DNA of 64,000 nt from the NCBI GenBank assembly GCA_963971425.1, contig OZ020519.1, forward strand, positions 5,162,028 to 5,226,027, written 5' to 3'. The notes under the pieces are model-generated. The model did no database searches. It was not told where the DNA came from and saw nothing but the letters and a program-made list of their open reading frames with translations. This stretch comes from Bryoerythrophyllum caledonicum (taxonomy: Eukaryota > Streptophyta > Bryopsida > Pottiales > Pottiaceae). Below, piece after piece: positions 19,283 through 30,838 of the stretch. Both the position numbers and the translations under genes were made by a program. Each line of letters opens with the position of its first letter. Position 1 is the stretch's first letter.

Positions 19283-22200
19283 ATGGCCTCCGCTGCAGAT
19301 ATGAATCATGCACTGCCGAACAAGCTGATTGAGCTGCAGGGTTGGTCGCTTGTCCTATTGCTCTGCTTCTCCTGCCTGCTCGGTGGCGTGAATCCGCAGG
19401 AGCTCCCTGAGGAGGAGAGTAAGTTTTCCAGAGTCGTATAATATGTCGATGACCAGGTTCTGAGAGTCGTCATGTTCTGCATCGGAAGTTTGTGTTCTGA
19501 CTAGAAATTTGATGCATATGTGTGTATCTGGAAATATTTACCCGGCCTTGTCGGCATGCCATGCATGAACTTGAGGCATTGTCTCTGAGATGCAGTACTC
19601 CAAGCCCGGTAGAATTGTTTCCTTACTATATTGTGGGGGTGGAAGTAGTGGATGCATTGCAGGCCCTGAAGAGAGCATGGAATACCAGTACCCCCGACTT
19701 CCATACGACATTTGAAACCTGGAAAAGCTCTCGTCCTTGCGGAGATCTAAATTCCACTACTGATGGCGGCGGATGGCGAGGAGTTACCTGCGTTGTTAAC
19801 AGCACCTGGCCTTACGGAGCAACGGTCACGAAGCTGTAAGAACTTTAACTCTTTAGAGAGTAACCTCAGATGTAGTTGATGATTCTCAATGCTTATGTGA
19901 GAACTATGAATGGTGCCCAGATTGTTCTTCTTCCTGCCTTGATTGGTACACACTCGTCATCTCTGGTGTGCCAGGTAAAATGAACTCTGGACATGGTTAA
20001 TTTTGCATGTTCGCACCAAGGAGTCGGATTTCCTTGTCGATTCAAAAGCATGTTTGAATGGTGCAAATTTCAGGTCGTTGAAAGAGATGGGGATTGTGGG
20101 GGTACTTCCATCTGATGTTTCAAAGCTTATCAACGTTGAATACATGTGAGTTCTTAACCTTTAAAGGTCTGAGAAGCCACATTTGGGTTGCAACATGATG
20201 TTTTATGTGTATTTGACATACAAGGTGTAAGAATTGTAATATACAATAAAATTCACAAACATTTGTATTTGTGTTGTCAGGTTCTGAGCCCAATCTTATG
20301 ACACATGACATTTCAAATTTAGATCATTATTGCACCTACTATATATCTACATGTATGGTGTTGTATTTGAACATGATAAGGTTCAAATATTGAAATAACC
20401 TCCAAATAGAAGATGTTAGTTGAAGAATATGCAATCCATTTAAGGGGTATATCTAGCTAAATTTTAATACATTTTTCGTATTCCAAGAGTTAAATACATG
20501 ACCATATATATGGTCCCAGACAAATGTTTAAGGGTTAATCCAACGTGTATGTGCTGACCACTGATGACTAGAGTGACACGTGAAGTTCCATTACATACTA
20601 TAATGGCTAATTGGCATGTTCACAGATTGTGTGTGGTTTCCCTAATGAAAGCATGTGCATGTATTGTTGGTGTGCTCAGTGATTTGGCATCCAATCACGG
20701 TCTATTTGGACCCATTCCTATAGGTCTTGTGCAGCTTCGAAACCTGACTGAGTTGTAAGTTTAGCTTTATGTTGCTTGGAGTTTCCAACTAGCAAAGTTG
20801 TTTCAATTTTTGGTAGAAAAATGTTCATATATTTTGTTGATTTAGTTTGATGTTGACCATTGTACCTACTTTGATGTCGGATGTATTTTTTTGTACTAGA
20901 AATATGATGTTCTTTGAGAAGCTGCACATCACGGGTGCAAAGAAAAACCAGATGGACACATTAATGTGTTCCAATTTCATATGTTTTTTTTAATCATAAA
21001 CACTAATTGCTTTGGTTGCATCTTAATAGAGGTCTCGGCTACAACATGTTTAGTGGAGAGTTTCCTTTTAGATCCATCATCAATGGATCAAAATTACAAA
21101 AGCTTGATATCTCAAGTAATCAACTTAATGGAACAATCGGAGAAGATGCATTTCGGAACCTCAGACAACTCATTACAATGTGAGTCTTCTAGTCCCTCAT
21201 GTGAAGTTATACTTTCATCCGCTACTCGTTTAGAGTGGAGGACATGTCCCATGATATGCCATGTTCTAATTAAATATAGAATGTTGAATTGAATTGCAAT
21301 ATTGGCCTTTAAGAATGAACACGAGCAGGAATATCATATAGATCCATGGACTTTTTAAAGCCATTTGAACTTCTTTCCTTCAAGGTCTATGGACCTGGTA
21401 GTCATGAATGCATTGAGTGATGATATGGCATAATATTGTATTAATCAACAAGCTAATCTTGCTAATTTTTTAGATAATGTGCAAAAACATAATATTGGCC
21501 TAATTGCTAGATTCAACTATTTTTGGTGTAATATTTACATTCCTATAATCTCACGGGAAAAGTTCCTTTCATTTCTCCGTGCAAGTCAATTTGAAAGTAC
21601 TGTATGTAAAATTATTATTTCTACTGGTTGATGTCATTAAGAATTTCTTCCAATTGAGATTTTAATTACTGCTCACCATAATCTATGATTCATACGTTTG
21701 CTTATGAGGTGGATACTATCTTTTGCCCAATTATGGTCTTGGTGTAGAATTCACTCATTTGTATTGTCACATATCAGGGTCTTTCCAATAACTAATTCAA
21801 TGGTCTGGCACCAGATTTCTAAGTTCAATCTCACTACCATGTGAATGTGACTATACTAACATGTTCGTGTTGTACTTCATATTTGTCATTTAAATGAAGT
21901 CTAAATGTAGTGTTAAGTAAATACGGTTACCATTGGCATATGCAGTTTGTGCCCATCACATTACATAGCAAGTGCATTGCGATCCATAAGATTTGTGAGG
22001 CTTAATACCTTATACCGATACTAGGTCCACAAATGGCTTGTGACAAGATTTTTTTCTGCAGGGATCTATCCTGCAACAAGTTCACAGGCGAAACACTAGA
22101 TATTTCCGAGATTAAAAAGCTGCAGTCTTTGTGAGTGCCATCTTTCCCTGTATCAGCTAGTGTTAAGACTTACTTTTTTTTATTGACCTTAAACATCCAA

Positions 22201-25200
22201 ATATTTCATTGAGAGAGTTCAAGCCATTGATGTTCCTCAATAAACTTCATTGCACAGTTCATAATTGGCTATGTGGAATTATGTCGTGGAACAAGTTGCT
22301 AGGATTTCATCCATGTGCAGTGTAATATTTTGACTAATAATGAGTACTCATAGGAGCATTTTGCTATAGGGACCTATCTTAAAACACATTCACAGACCAA
22401 ATACCATATGTTTCCATGAAACTTGCATGTTATAGTCAGTACAATCAAATTACATGCTTGTATAACTATTTGTCTTTGAAAGTGTGAAATACGTGGAGTT
22501 TTCATTGCTGCAGGGATTTGGCTTCAAACAAATTCACAGGTCAAGCACCAAATCTATCCAATTTGATCACTTTAAAATACTTGTGAGTACTATGTTACTT
22601 CGCGTCCTATTGCCAAACAAATTCTTAATTAATGAGTTCTATGTTTTGAATCAAGTGAGCCTTGAGTGCATTTTTGCCAAGCCATGAACAACATAATTGC
22701 ATGTTTTGTCTTGCTCCAGACTACTGTATGCAGTATATTTTCTTAGCCTTGTTTCAAATAGGACCACAAATTCATTACAGAGAGACTCTTGATGCAAGAA
22801 TCTATGTTCGAATACATTCATAGGCCAAGCTGTAGATGTTTCTATGATGTCTCTATTAACATCTTTGTTTGTGCCCTCACTCCTTAAATCCTCTTCAATA
22901 CTTCACAAAATCACATTTCCACCATGTGATCACTAGCCCATCTCATTCTCAATCTTGCAATATATTTTCTTAGCCTTATGCACATCGAGTCATAAAATTG
23001 TTGTGCGCAGGAACATTTCCCGCAACAAGTTCGAAGGCCAAATACCAACTCTATCCAATTTGACAAGTATGAATAAATTGTAAGTGTTATCAAATTTTCT
23101 CTAACTCTGCACTTTTGCTAAGCCATGAGCCGGCTGTGAAACAACTGTTAGATCATATTATGCGTCCGATTGAGGTTAACTGACACTATTCCCAAGAGCA
23201 TTGCAAGCTGATGGCTGACACATTGAGTTTGTTGTAGGGATCTGTCCCAGAATAACTTCACTGGCCAAACACCAGATGTTTCTAAGATGAAATATTTGTA
23301 CACTTTGTGAGTGTCCTCTCTTACATCCTTCTAAAATACTCGAGAGATTCAACTTTGCACTAGCTCCTGCTTGATTAGAATGTTGTACAAATCTCATCCT
23401 CTGACTTGCATAATATTCTAAAGTTGCCTTGTCTTTTACTACAACAATACTCCTTGTCAAGAATTGTACTGTAACCAATTATGATGCTATACCTGCATAT
23501 TGATGTAGGAATCTGTCTCGAAATGGATTCACAGGCCAAACACCAGATGTTTCCAACCTGAACAAACTGAAATGGCTGTAAGTGCCATCATTCCATTACA
23601 GATTGTGACGAAAGGGCCGTGATTTATCAGTCAAGTGGTTTTCTTTCATATTGTTCAAATACAATTGATTACAGTCTAGTCATTAGGACGCACAATCTTC
23701 TTGCTTTGGCTGTTCTACATTGCAAATTGCGCTGATTTAACCAATTATCAATCATTCTTATTTTTATTTTGTGATGTCCATTTATATGGGATCTATGTAA
23801 GAATTAGATCGGATCTTAAAGGTTTCGTGAAACAAAGTGTCGATGTTAAAAACTGCCAATAATAAGAATAGGCTTCATTTCACAAAATGTGATGCATGAG
23901 TCTCACTTGCTGTAGAAATATGTCCCGGCACAAGTTTACAGGCCATGTGCCAAAGCTTTCAGACTTGTCCTGGTTGAACCATCTATAAGTATCTTCTATT
24001 CCTCCATTCTTGTGTTAATAGTCAATCGGAATGTTAGTGGTATGTTCAGTTTAATGGAAAAAGTGCAGACACAATTCAATTGTATCATTTGCACATGTTG
24101 CTTGCCGGAAATCTTGTGACATAATTGAAGTGCCATGAATTCTAATAGTATCAACATAAATTCTCAAATCTTTCAGTTTTTTGTGGTGCTAGTATCAACA
24201 TGATCTCTCGGTAACTCTGCGATTATTTTGTGTTGAGTAGTCTATTTAGGCTAATTTTAGTCGTCATGTCAAAACAATGGTTTGTGTAAATCCTGTGTGC
24301 AGGGATCTTTCACAGAACAACTTCACAGGCTACCTTCCAAAATTTTCTTCGAATGCCACTGACCTAACTCATATGTAAGTACAACATGCCTTACAAATTA
24401 AGATATTTGAATCAATTAGGGTCTGAGTCACAGTGGTATTGACCGTTGAAATAGCAAAATAAAAACAAGTGTTGCTTTGTACAGAGTTTTATCCAGCAAA
24501 AATATTCATACGTGCAGGCCGAGGCTAATCAGCTTAAGCTGCCTCATTTCATTGTCGTTTGATTGCAAATCCTTCCGTGTTTCCTTGAAATCAGAGTTCC
24601 AGCTCTCATATTAAGCTTGTTTCTGCATGAAGGTTTTGATCAAAATGCACTAATGAGCACTATTTGTTCTTTCATCCCATTTCTACTTCAGAAATTTGAG
24701 TTCAAACCACTTCGCGGAGTTCTCAAGTGACCTGTGGTCTTTCCTCAGCAATCTCCCAAAATACCTCACTGTACTCGATCTATCAAGCCTTCATTTTGGT
24801 GGTGGTAATGGCCTATACTCCACCAATTTGAGCTTTCCAGCGAGCCTTTCAGAAATGTAAGTGCCTCTAATTTGATGTTATACCACCCACGCCCAAGTGA
24901 ATCATGTGTCTATTCTCGCAAAATCCTGATAGTCGATTTCTCTCGTTTGACACGGTTTGCATTGGCAATCTTTGGACCTTTAGTTTGAGCTAGTGCACTT
25001 ATGTATATCCATTTAAAGCGCAATTTCATTATAACCTGTATATGTTTGTTGAGATCGTTACATGGACAAGCTTCCTTGGGTCTAGAGATTGTTATTGAGC
25101 GTTGTGATATTATGGTCAATATTGAAAGTTTGTACTCAATATTATGCATGCATGGGATTATTCAGATATCTCGACAAAAACAAGTTCATTGGCTCTCTAA

Positions 25201-28200
25201 ACGTTTCAGCAATTTTAGAGAGCAATTTGAGCCAAGCTCTGAAAGTTGCGAGCCTCAAAGACAACATGATCACCGAGGTTATTGGTCATGAGTCGGCTAT
25301 AATCAGCTTCGCAATTGGGTTAACTAGAATCGAGTAAGTTCTACCTCCTTTTTAATACTTCGTCGAGGTTCAGTTTGATAAATTGAGGAAGCTTTATTGG
25401 CTTGGTTGTATCTCATGTTCACAACTTTGCCAATTAGTGATATCAGGGTATTCTATATCGGCTACCGCGAGAGGTAATTTGCCAGGTCATTTTAGGTGCA
25501 TCTCTATTCCTCATAAAGTGACCTAGACCCATACCAGGTGAAACGGAGCTTCAACATTAGGCATATATGCCCCACACTTGGAAGCTGTTTAATATGAACA
25601 AATCAGTTCCAAGTACTTGTTTGCGGACTATTGAAGATTAATGCAGGAGTTACTTACATGATTTGGTGCTGATTGAGTTGTGGAAAATGTGCTCTACAGG
25701 CTGCGAGGCAATCCATATTGCAAGAGGACTTGGACTTCACAAGCTGAGACAACAGCTTGTAATTTTTACTGTGCAAATACCTGCTTCAAACCCAAAAAAC
25801 CAAGTAAGAGTAATCTGTGCAATATTATCTGATAGCACTACGACCACTTGATAGCACCATGACAACACTTGTCATTCTATTCAGTGTTATGCACATAATG
25901 TAGACAAACAAAAGGGCTATCATCACCATTCCTTCGTTGATTGATTTTACAGAGAAGGATCGGAGCATCTTAATAATGGCGAGTTCCATTAGTACTGCTG
26001 TTGTCGTGTTGGTTGTGTTCTTGGTGGTCGTGGGCTTTGTCTTTATCCTTCGCCGGAAGCAAAAGTACATACAAGATCTTCAGAAGAGTAAGTGTACAAT
26101 CACCCCTTTTCAATGTACAAAACGATTCTCCCTCTATTGTAGTTAACATCCGTGAACTTTGATGGACCTCCAAATCATGATTGGAGTTAGGATGTGAGCA
26201 TTTTCTGTTTGTGTCTTTCAATGTGATGATTATCGGCATATGATACCATCTCGCCATATTCATAGCTCTTTTTTGCATGCTGCTGCGATTAAGTTGGGGT
26301 TCATGTGCACTTGATTTCATGACCGGCCTCTAAGTCTTGCAGAAATTAAAGAAGCTGACGTCAGCGCCAAGAAGTTTGACTACCATAAGCTTCGAGTCGC
26401 CACTAAAAACTTTGCTCCAGAAATGAAATTGGGTGAAGGAGGCTTTGGGGCTGTGTACAAGGTTCAGTTCATCTCTTGCCGTAATTTCAGACTCACAAAA
26501 GTCTTTGTTAGACTGGCTCTACATTGCAAATATACTAGCATTGAACCGCGGCTCTTATTGAGCACTTCCATGGCAGTCTGGTCTGCAGGATTGATTGCAC
26601 CATGATTTCATGAATTTCTTTATTATGTATTAAACCATAGTAAGAAGTGGGAGTAGTAGTAATTGTTTATCTAAAATGACATGTTTCATTGCAGACTTGC
26701 CACTTTGTACGGTTATGTTCATGATTTCATTTACATAACAAATAGCTTTGGATTTGCAAATTATAGGTGACGTAGCTCTTATATGGTTCCCAGTGTATGT
26801 GCGTTGAAGAAAGGTCACAAATTAGTATTTATATTGTTCTTATTTATATACTCAAACCTTGTATGCAGGGCATCTTAGCAGGCAACGACGTGGTTGCAGT
26901 GAAGCAACTGCTTCTCAACACAGATGCGAGCAGGGAAGACTTTGTAAATGAAGTTTTGCTCATTTCCAATCTTCAGCATCAGAACCTTGTAGCCCTCAAA
27001 GGCTACTGCCTCCATGATAGACAAACATTCTTGGTCTACGAGTATGTGGACAATTGTGATCTAGACAAACTTCTTCTACGTAAGGCTGTTCAACCTCCTC
27101 TGTTAATTCTGGAATTTTGAGACATAAGAAGTGGGTTAAAGAGAGTGGGTTCAAGAGAGTTCTTCGAGTTGGACTTGCATTTAGTATTGGTGTAATTGGT
27201 GATTGGAAACCTGGAGTTGCACAGGCTGCCAAGCCACTACAAAGAGCACATCCCAAGGCTTGCAGCTTTGGAGGACGCGCTTGAAGATTTGTCAGGGAGT
27301 GGCACATGGCCTGAACTACCTCCACACATTTTCCCATTCCCGAATCATTCATCGAGATATCAAGGCTAGCAACATCTTGGTGAACGAGAATTTTGAGGCT
27401 AAAATTGCAGATTTCGGATTAGCCCGGCTGATTGCAGGGAGTGTCATCGAGACTGATCGATGTGCTGGAACGTTGTACGCAGTCCTCCCCCTTGCTTCTC
27501 TTGAATTCATAAATTTCCCCAGTTGAATCTTAGAATTCCGAAGTTGGACTTGAACAATATGATGCACATGAACTGCATTTGTAATTGTGATACACTACTC
27601 ATGTTAAGTGTGATTCTGTATTTGTGCAAATAGAGTTCAATCATGTTTCAGGTGGATGCGTCCCGGTGTGGTTTATTGTTTTTAGACTTTAACTGTTGCA
27701 GACATCCTAGAATCATGGGTACTATTTCAGAATAGATGGTATGTGATTTCACAAAGAGACATGGAGTTTCTTGGAAATGCATAATCGCCTTGGAATCCAT
27801 AACTTCAACTCTATTCACATCTCATACTACTCTTGAAAATGACATAGATAAGAGTCGATTTTCGTAATTGAGGAATGCAATGTATATTCAAAGAGCGGCA
27901 CTGCAGTAAAGTTTGCTTCTGATGTCATGTGCAGTGGATATTTAGCACCAGAGTATGCGACCCAGGGCCAATTGAGCGAGAAAGCGGACGTTTTCAGCTT
28001 CGGTGTTTTGCTTCTGGAGATTGTGAGTGGGATGAGAAATCGAGACCACAGATTACCCGACGATGAAACACATCTCGCCGCTTGGGTATGTCATCATCTA
28101 TTCTATGTTTTCATCTTTGCTTCGTTTGCGTGGTAACTCACACTTTGCTGGCGTCACGAGCACACCCTCAGCATGTCATAGGTAGTATTGGCATTAGTCT

Positions 28201-28718
28201 AGACTGAACTACATGGTCCACAGTCGCGACGTTTTACCCTGTGAAAGAGTTCGCGCAAACTATTGCGATATAGCGTCGATGTCCTGCAATCTTCAATCGT
28301 GGGTCGAAGCCCCCTGAGCCACATTCTAGCTTCTCATTTGCAGGCGTGCAATCTGCACAGAAAGAATCGGCTCTTCGATATGAAAGATCCAAGGATCATC
28401 GTGAGCGAGGACGAAGCTGAGGAGGTGCAACGAGTGCTGGAGACAGCCGTGTTGTGCGTGCAAAACGATCCCAAGAAGCGCCCCGCCATGATTCTGGTGG
28501 CAGCTTTGCTTGTGGGGACGGCGAATAGCGATGAGCTTCCCCAAATTGACGACTCGGAACTCAACTTTTTGCCTGGGAAGTTGGAATCGGAGGAGTCATA
28601 TTGTGATTCGAACCCCTTGTTCGTTTCATCTGCATCGGCTCCGGCATCACTCGCGAGCAGGCTCGCTTGCGATCCGCAGATTGAGCTGAGCTCGTCGAAG
28701 AATGGTCGGCTCATGTAG
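19283..28718 (+). CDS. LRR receptor-like kinase (21 exons)
   Basis: Membrane receptor kinase of about 927 aa: signal peptide ([14 protein letters not shown], exon 1), LRRNT_2-type cap (W...PCG...WRGVTC), about a dozen LRRs, NPYC motif, transmembrane helix ([16 protein letters not shown]), then a kinase with [22 protein letters not shown] (RD type), DFG and GYLAPEYA. Exons: 19283-19418, 19646-19835, 20074-20145, 20680-20754, 21030-21179, 22062-22130, 22514-22582, 23011-23079, 23238-23306, 23509-23577, 23916-23984, 24303-24374, 24692-24856, 25166-25333, 25700-25803, 25953-26087, 26343-26461, 26869-27079, 27225-27471, 27935-28085, 28344-28718. Phases agree throughout. Donor 11 is AT instead of GT. 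Ligand unknown; kinase text resembles LRR-VIII-type RLKs. Exon 2 could start 3 bases later. Confidence 0.88.
20361..20539 (+). repeat. Dispersed repeat copy in intron 3 of the receptor kinase
   Basis: About 180 bp (ttgtatttgaacatgataag through atgtttaagggttaa) matches 29,192-29,357 in the same orientation with many substitutions and small indels. It includes an ATATATA-gap-cccagac block in both copies. No terminal repeats are evident. It is either a short interspersed element or a local duplication flanking the gene. Confidence 0.7.
21778..21840 (+). pseudogene. Relic LRR exon in intron 5 of the receptor kinase
   Basis: An AG acceptor at 21,776-21,777 is followed by 63 bases resembling the 69-base LRR exons downstream (ggtctttccaataactaa, then ggcaccagatttctaag) and ends directly before GTGAAT at 21,841. 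It contains an in-frame stop and is 6 bases short. It looks like a duplicated LRR exon that has decayed and is presumably no longer spliced in. Confidence 0.6.
22370..22438 (+). pseudogene. Relic LRR exon in intron 6 of the receptor kinase
   Basis: After AG at 22,368-22,369 the sequence ggacctatcttaaaacac, cattcacagaccaaatacca and tatgtttccatgaaac follows the template of exons 6-10. A stop replaces the asparagine-ladder codons, and the donor is degraded to GTCAGT. It keeps nearly the 69-base length. It is best read as a dead copy of the repeated LRR exon. Confidence 0.6.
22799..22866 (+). pseudogene. Relic LRR exon in intron 7 of the receptor kinase
   Basis: After AG at 22,797-22,798 the 68 bases aatctatgttcgaataca, ttcataggccaagc and gtagatgtttctatgatg match exons 8-10 closely. 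One base is missing, which would shift the frame, and the donor reads GTTTGT. It is the best preserved of the three relic exons. Confidence 0.65.
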
Positions 28719-30014
28719 AGGCCAGGCTGACCTTCAGCACTACCTCCGGAGCTATGCTGGAGATACAATCTGTAACATTTGACAGGAACTATTATCGTCA
28801 GTGGATTTGTGGAACAGGTTGAGGAATGCAACACCCGCAAAATAATAGTATTATGATTAAGGCTCTATAAGTTCAGTTGTAGATCTGGAAGTTGTGAGTA
28901 TTTCGTTGATTTGTCACACACGATGTCTAGTCAGTAATTATTATATATACATAATCATTATCTTTCAAGTAATATTGTGCAGTGTATTCAAGATGGGACG
29001 TCACAAACGCACTCTTATGGAAATTCTAAAAAAGTGACTCTCGAGCAATGATTATTGTGGCATGCATTTACGATTTAATTGTAACTGGGCTTATTTGTTT
29101 GCCACCTCAAAGAAATAAGTGTCATTTTAATCGAAAGATGTACAAGTTCACCCTTAAACATCAGAAGGTGCCAGTGGTGGCCACAACATTCTTTGTATTT
29201 GAACATGATGAGGTTTAGATATTGAAATGGCCTCCAAATAAAAGATGTTAGTTGAAGACTCTTCAATCCAAAGATGTAAGTCTTGCGAAACTTTAGTACA
29301 TTTTCTGTACTAAGATGGGCCTATATATACAGTTCCCGACTAATGTTTAAGGATTAAAGTGAAAACAGTATCTTAATTACCCAAGTGTGGCGTGGAAGAT
29401 TTTGTCAAGCCTCTTTGAAACCTTGTAATTTGGCTCACCATTGAAGGGACTGGTTTGGACCTTCAAAGGTTGGACAAGCTGCTTCACTTATATCCCATGT
29501 TGACAAGGATGAAGAGCACGTAGAATGTATTTGTCGGGATATTGCAAGTCTGGCACCAATTTCAGGCTCTGTTCTTCTATTCTTTCAAGTTAATCAGGTG
29601 AAATTCAAATCCATGTAGAACATATTCATATTCTTGGTGAAAATAATTGGAGAGAAAACCTTTGATGAGCGATCAATAGGAGCAAGCATGTCACCCTGAA
29701 AATTGCAAACAAGGTCGACAAGATGCAATTGTGCTTGCCGATTACAATCTCAAGCACTTAAACCACTACACCGTTCCCTGAATATAGTGTAGACTAGACT
29801 ATTTGAAATTTCCTACACTAATTGAAAATTTACATGCAATTGTTGATTGACACACACTTGCTTGAGAACAAATACCCAATCAGAACTTGGCATGCACATG
29901 TTTTGATGGAAATTAGTGTGAGTGATCTACATCAATAATCCCTCTACACTATATTTAGTGTTTAGTGTACACTAAAGATGGCTTTTAGTGTAGTGGACAC
30001 TAAATACGAACCCA
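28719..30014. other. 3' flank of the receptor kinase, intergenic
   Basis: The first few hundred bases are probably 3' UTR; no classic AATAAA is obvious close to the stop. A dispersed repeat lies at 29,192-29,357. From about 29,780 the words tagtgtag/ctacact recur in both orientations. I see no coding potential. Confidence 0.5.
29192..29357 (+). repeat. Dispersed repeat copy downstream of the receptor kinase
   Basis: Partner of 20,361-20,539 in intron 3, same orientation. Shared blocks include tttgaacatgat, atattgaaat..cctccaaat, agatgttagttgaaga and aatgtttaagg. The two copies have diverged considerably. Confidence 0.7.
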
Positions 30015-30045
30015 TACACTAATTGTAAAGTTTACAATTAGTGTA
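30015..30045. repeat. 31 bp perfect palindrome
   Basis: tacactaattgtaaa and its exact reverse complement flank a single G, giving 15 bp arms. It lies in a 350 bp stretch where tagtgta words recur in both orientations (29,780-30,125), which resembles a small foldback element. Function unknown. Confidence 0.85.
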
Positions 30046-30379
30046 ATGATAGAACTATACAATAAATGTCAATTCTAGTAAATAGTGGAACATAAGGTTT
30101 TTTACTTGTGGACATTTAGTGTATGAAACCTAGAAAATGATTATGTGTACATTTTGAGCATCAAAGTAAAGAAGATTTTGAGTGCATATAGAAAAACAAG
30201 AATTTGCAAGAGAAATATTGGGAAAAATAGAACGTAGATATGGAACAATAGGAAAATCCCAAAAATTGGACAAAAAAGAATGTACACATGGAGGGAAAAT
30301 GAAACTGCAAGTACAAGATTGGATAAATAAGAACTTCGACAGTGAGAAAATAAAGGAATATTGGAAAAGGAAAAAAAAC

Positions 30380-30755
30380 ATAAATATACAATAAATAAAC
30401 AATAAATATGCAATAAATATACAATAAATATGGAAATGTACATCAAATATTCATTAGATATTCATTAAATGTGCATTAAATATGCATTGAATATGCATTA
30501 AATATACAAATATACATTAAACTGTCATAAAATATACATTTAAAACTCATCAAGATTGATTGAATATTCTTTAACTATTATTTAAATATACAATTATACA
30601 TTCATTTTTCTTTAAATATACAAACATTCTTTAAATATACAAACATTTTTTAAATATACAAGTATTCTTTAAATATTCTTTAAGTATTCTTTAAATATTC
30701 TTTAAATATACGAATATACATTAAATATACTATAAATATACAAATATACATTTGT
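30380..30755. repeat. AT-rich tandem array (about 10-12 bp units)
   Basis: Variants of aataaatatac, attaaatatgc and ctttaaatatac repeat for about 375 bp. The unit drifts along the array: caataaata on the left, cattaaata in the middle, ctttaaata on the right. Open frames over it are artefacts of low complexity. Confidence 0.85.
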
Positions 30756-30838
30756 CCGGAGCACGATGTTGTTTTTACATTCTTCAGGTTTCAGTGAACC
30801 ATTAGCGTGCCATTAAGATATTCACCACCTTTCTTTCC

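Noticed and set aside
30130-30446. Phe/Ile/Tyr-rich minus-strand frames of 87-101 codons that resemble membrane proteins
   Set aside because: They arise from AT-rich simple repeats, in three overlapping frames, with no domain.
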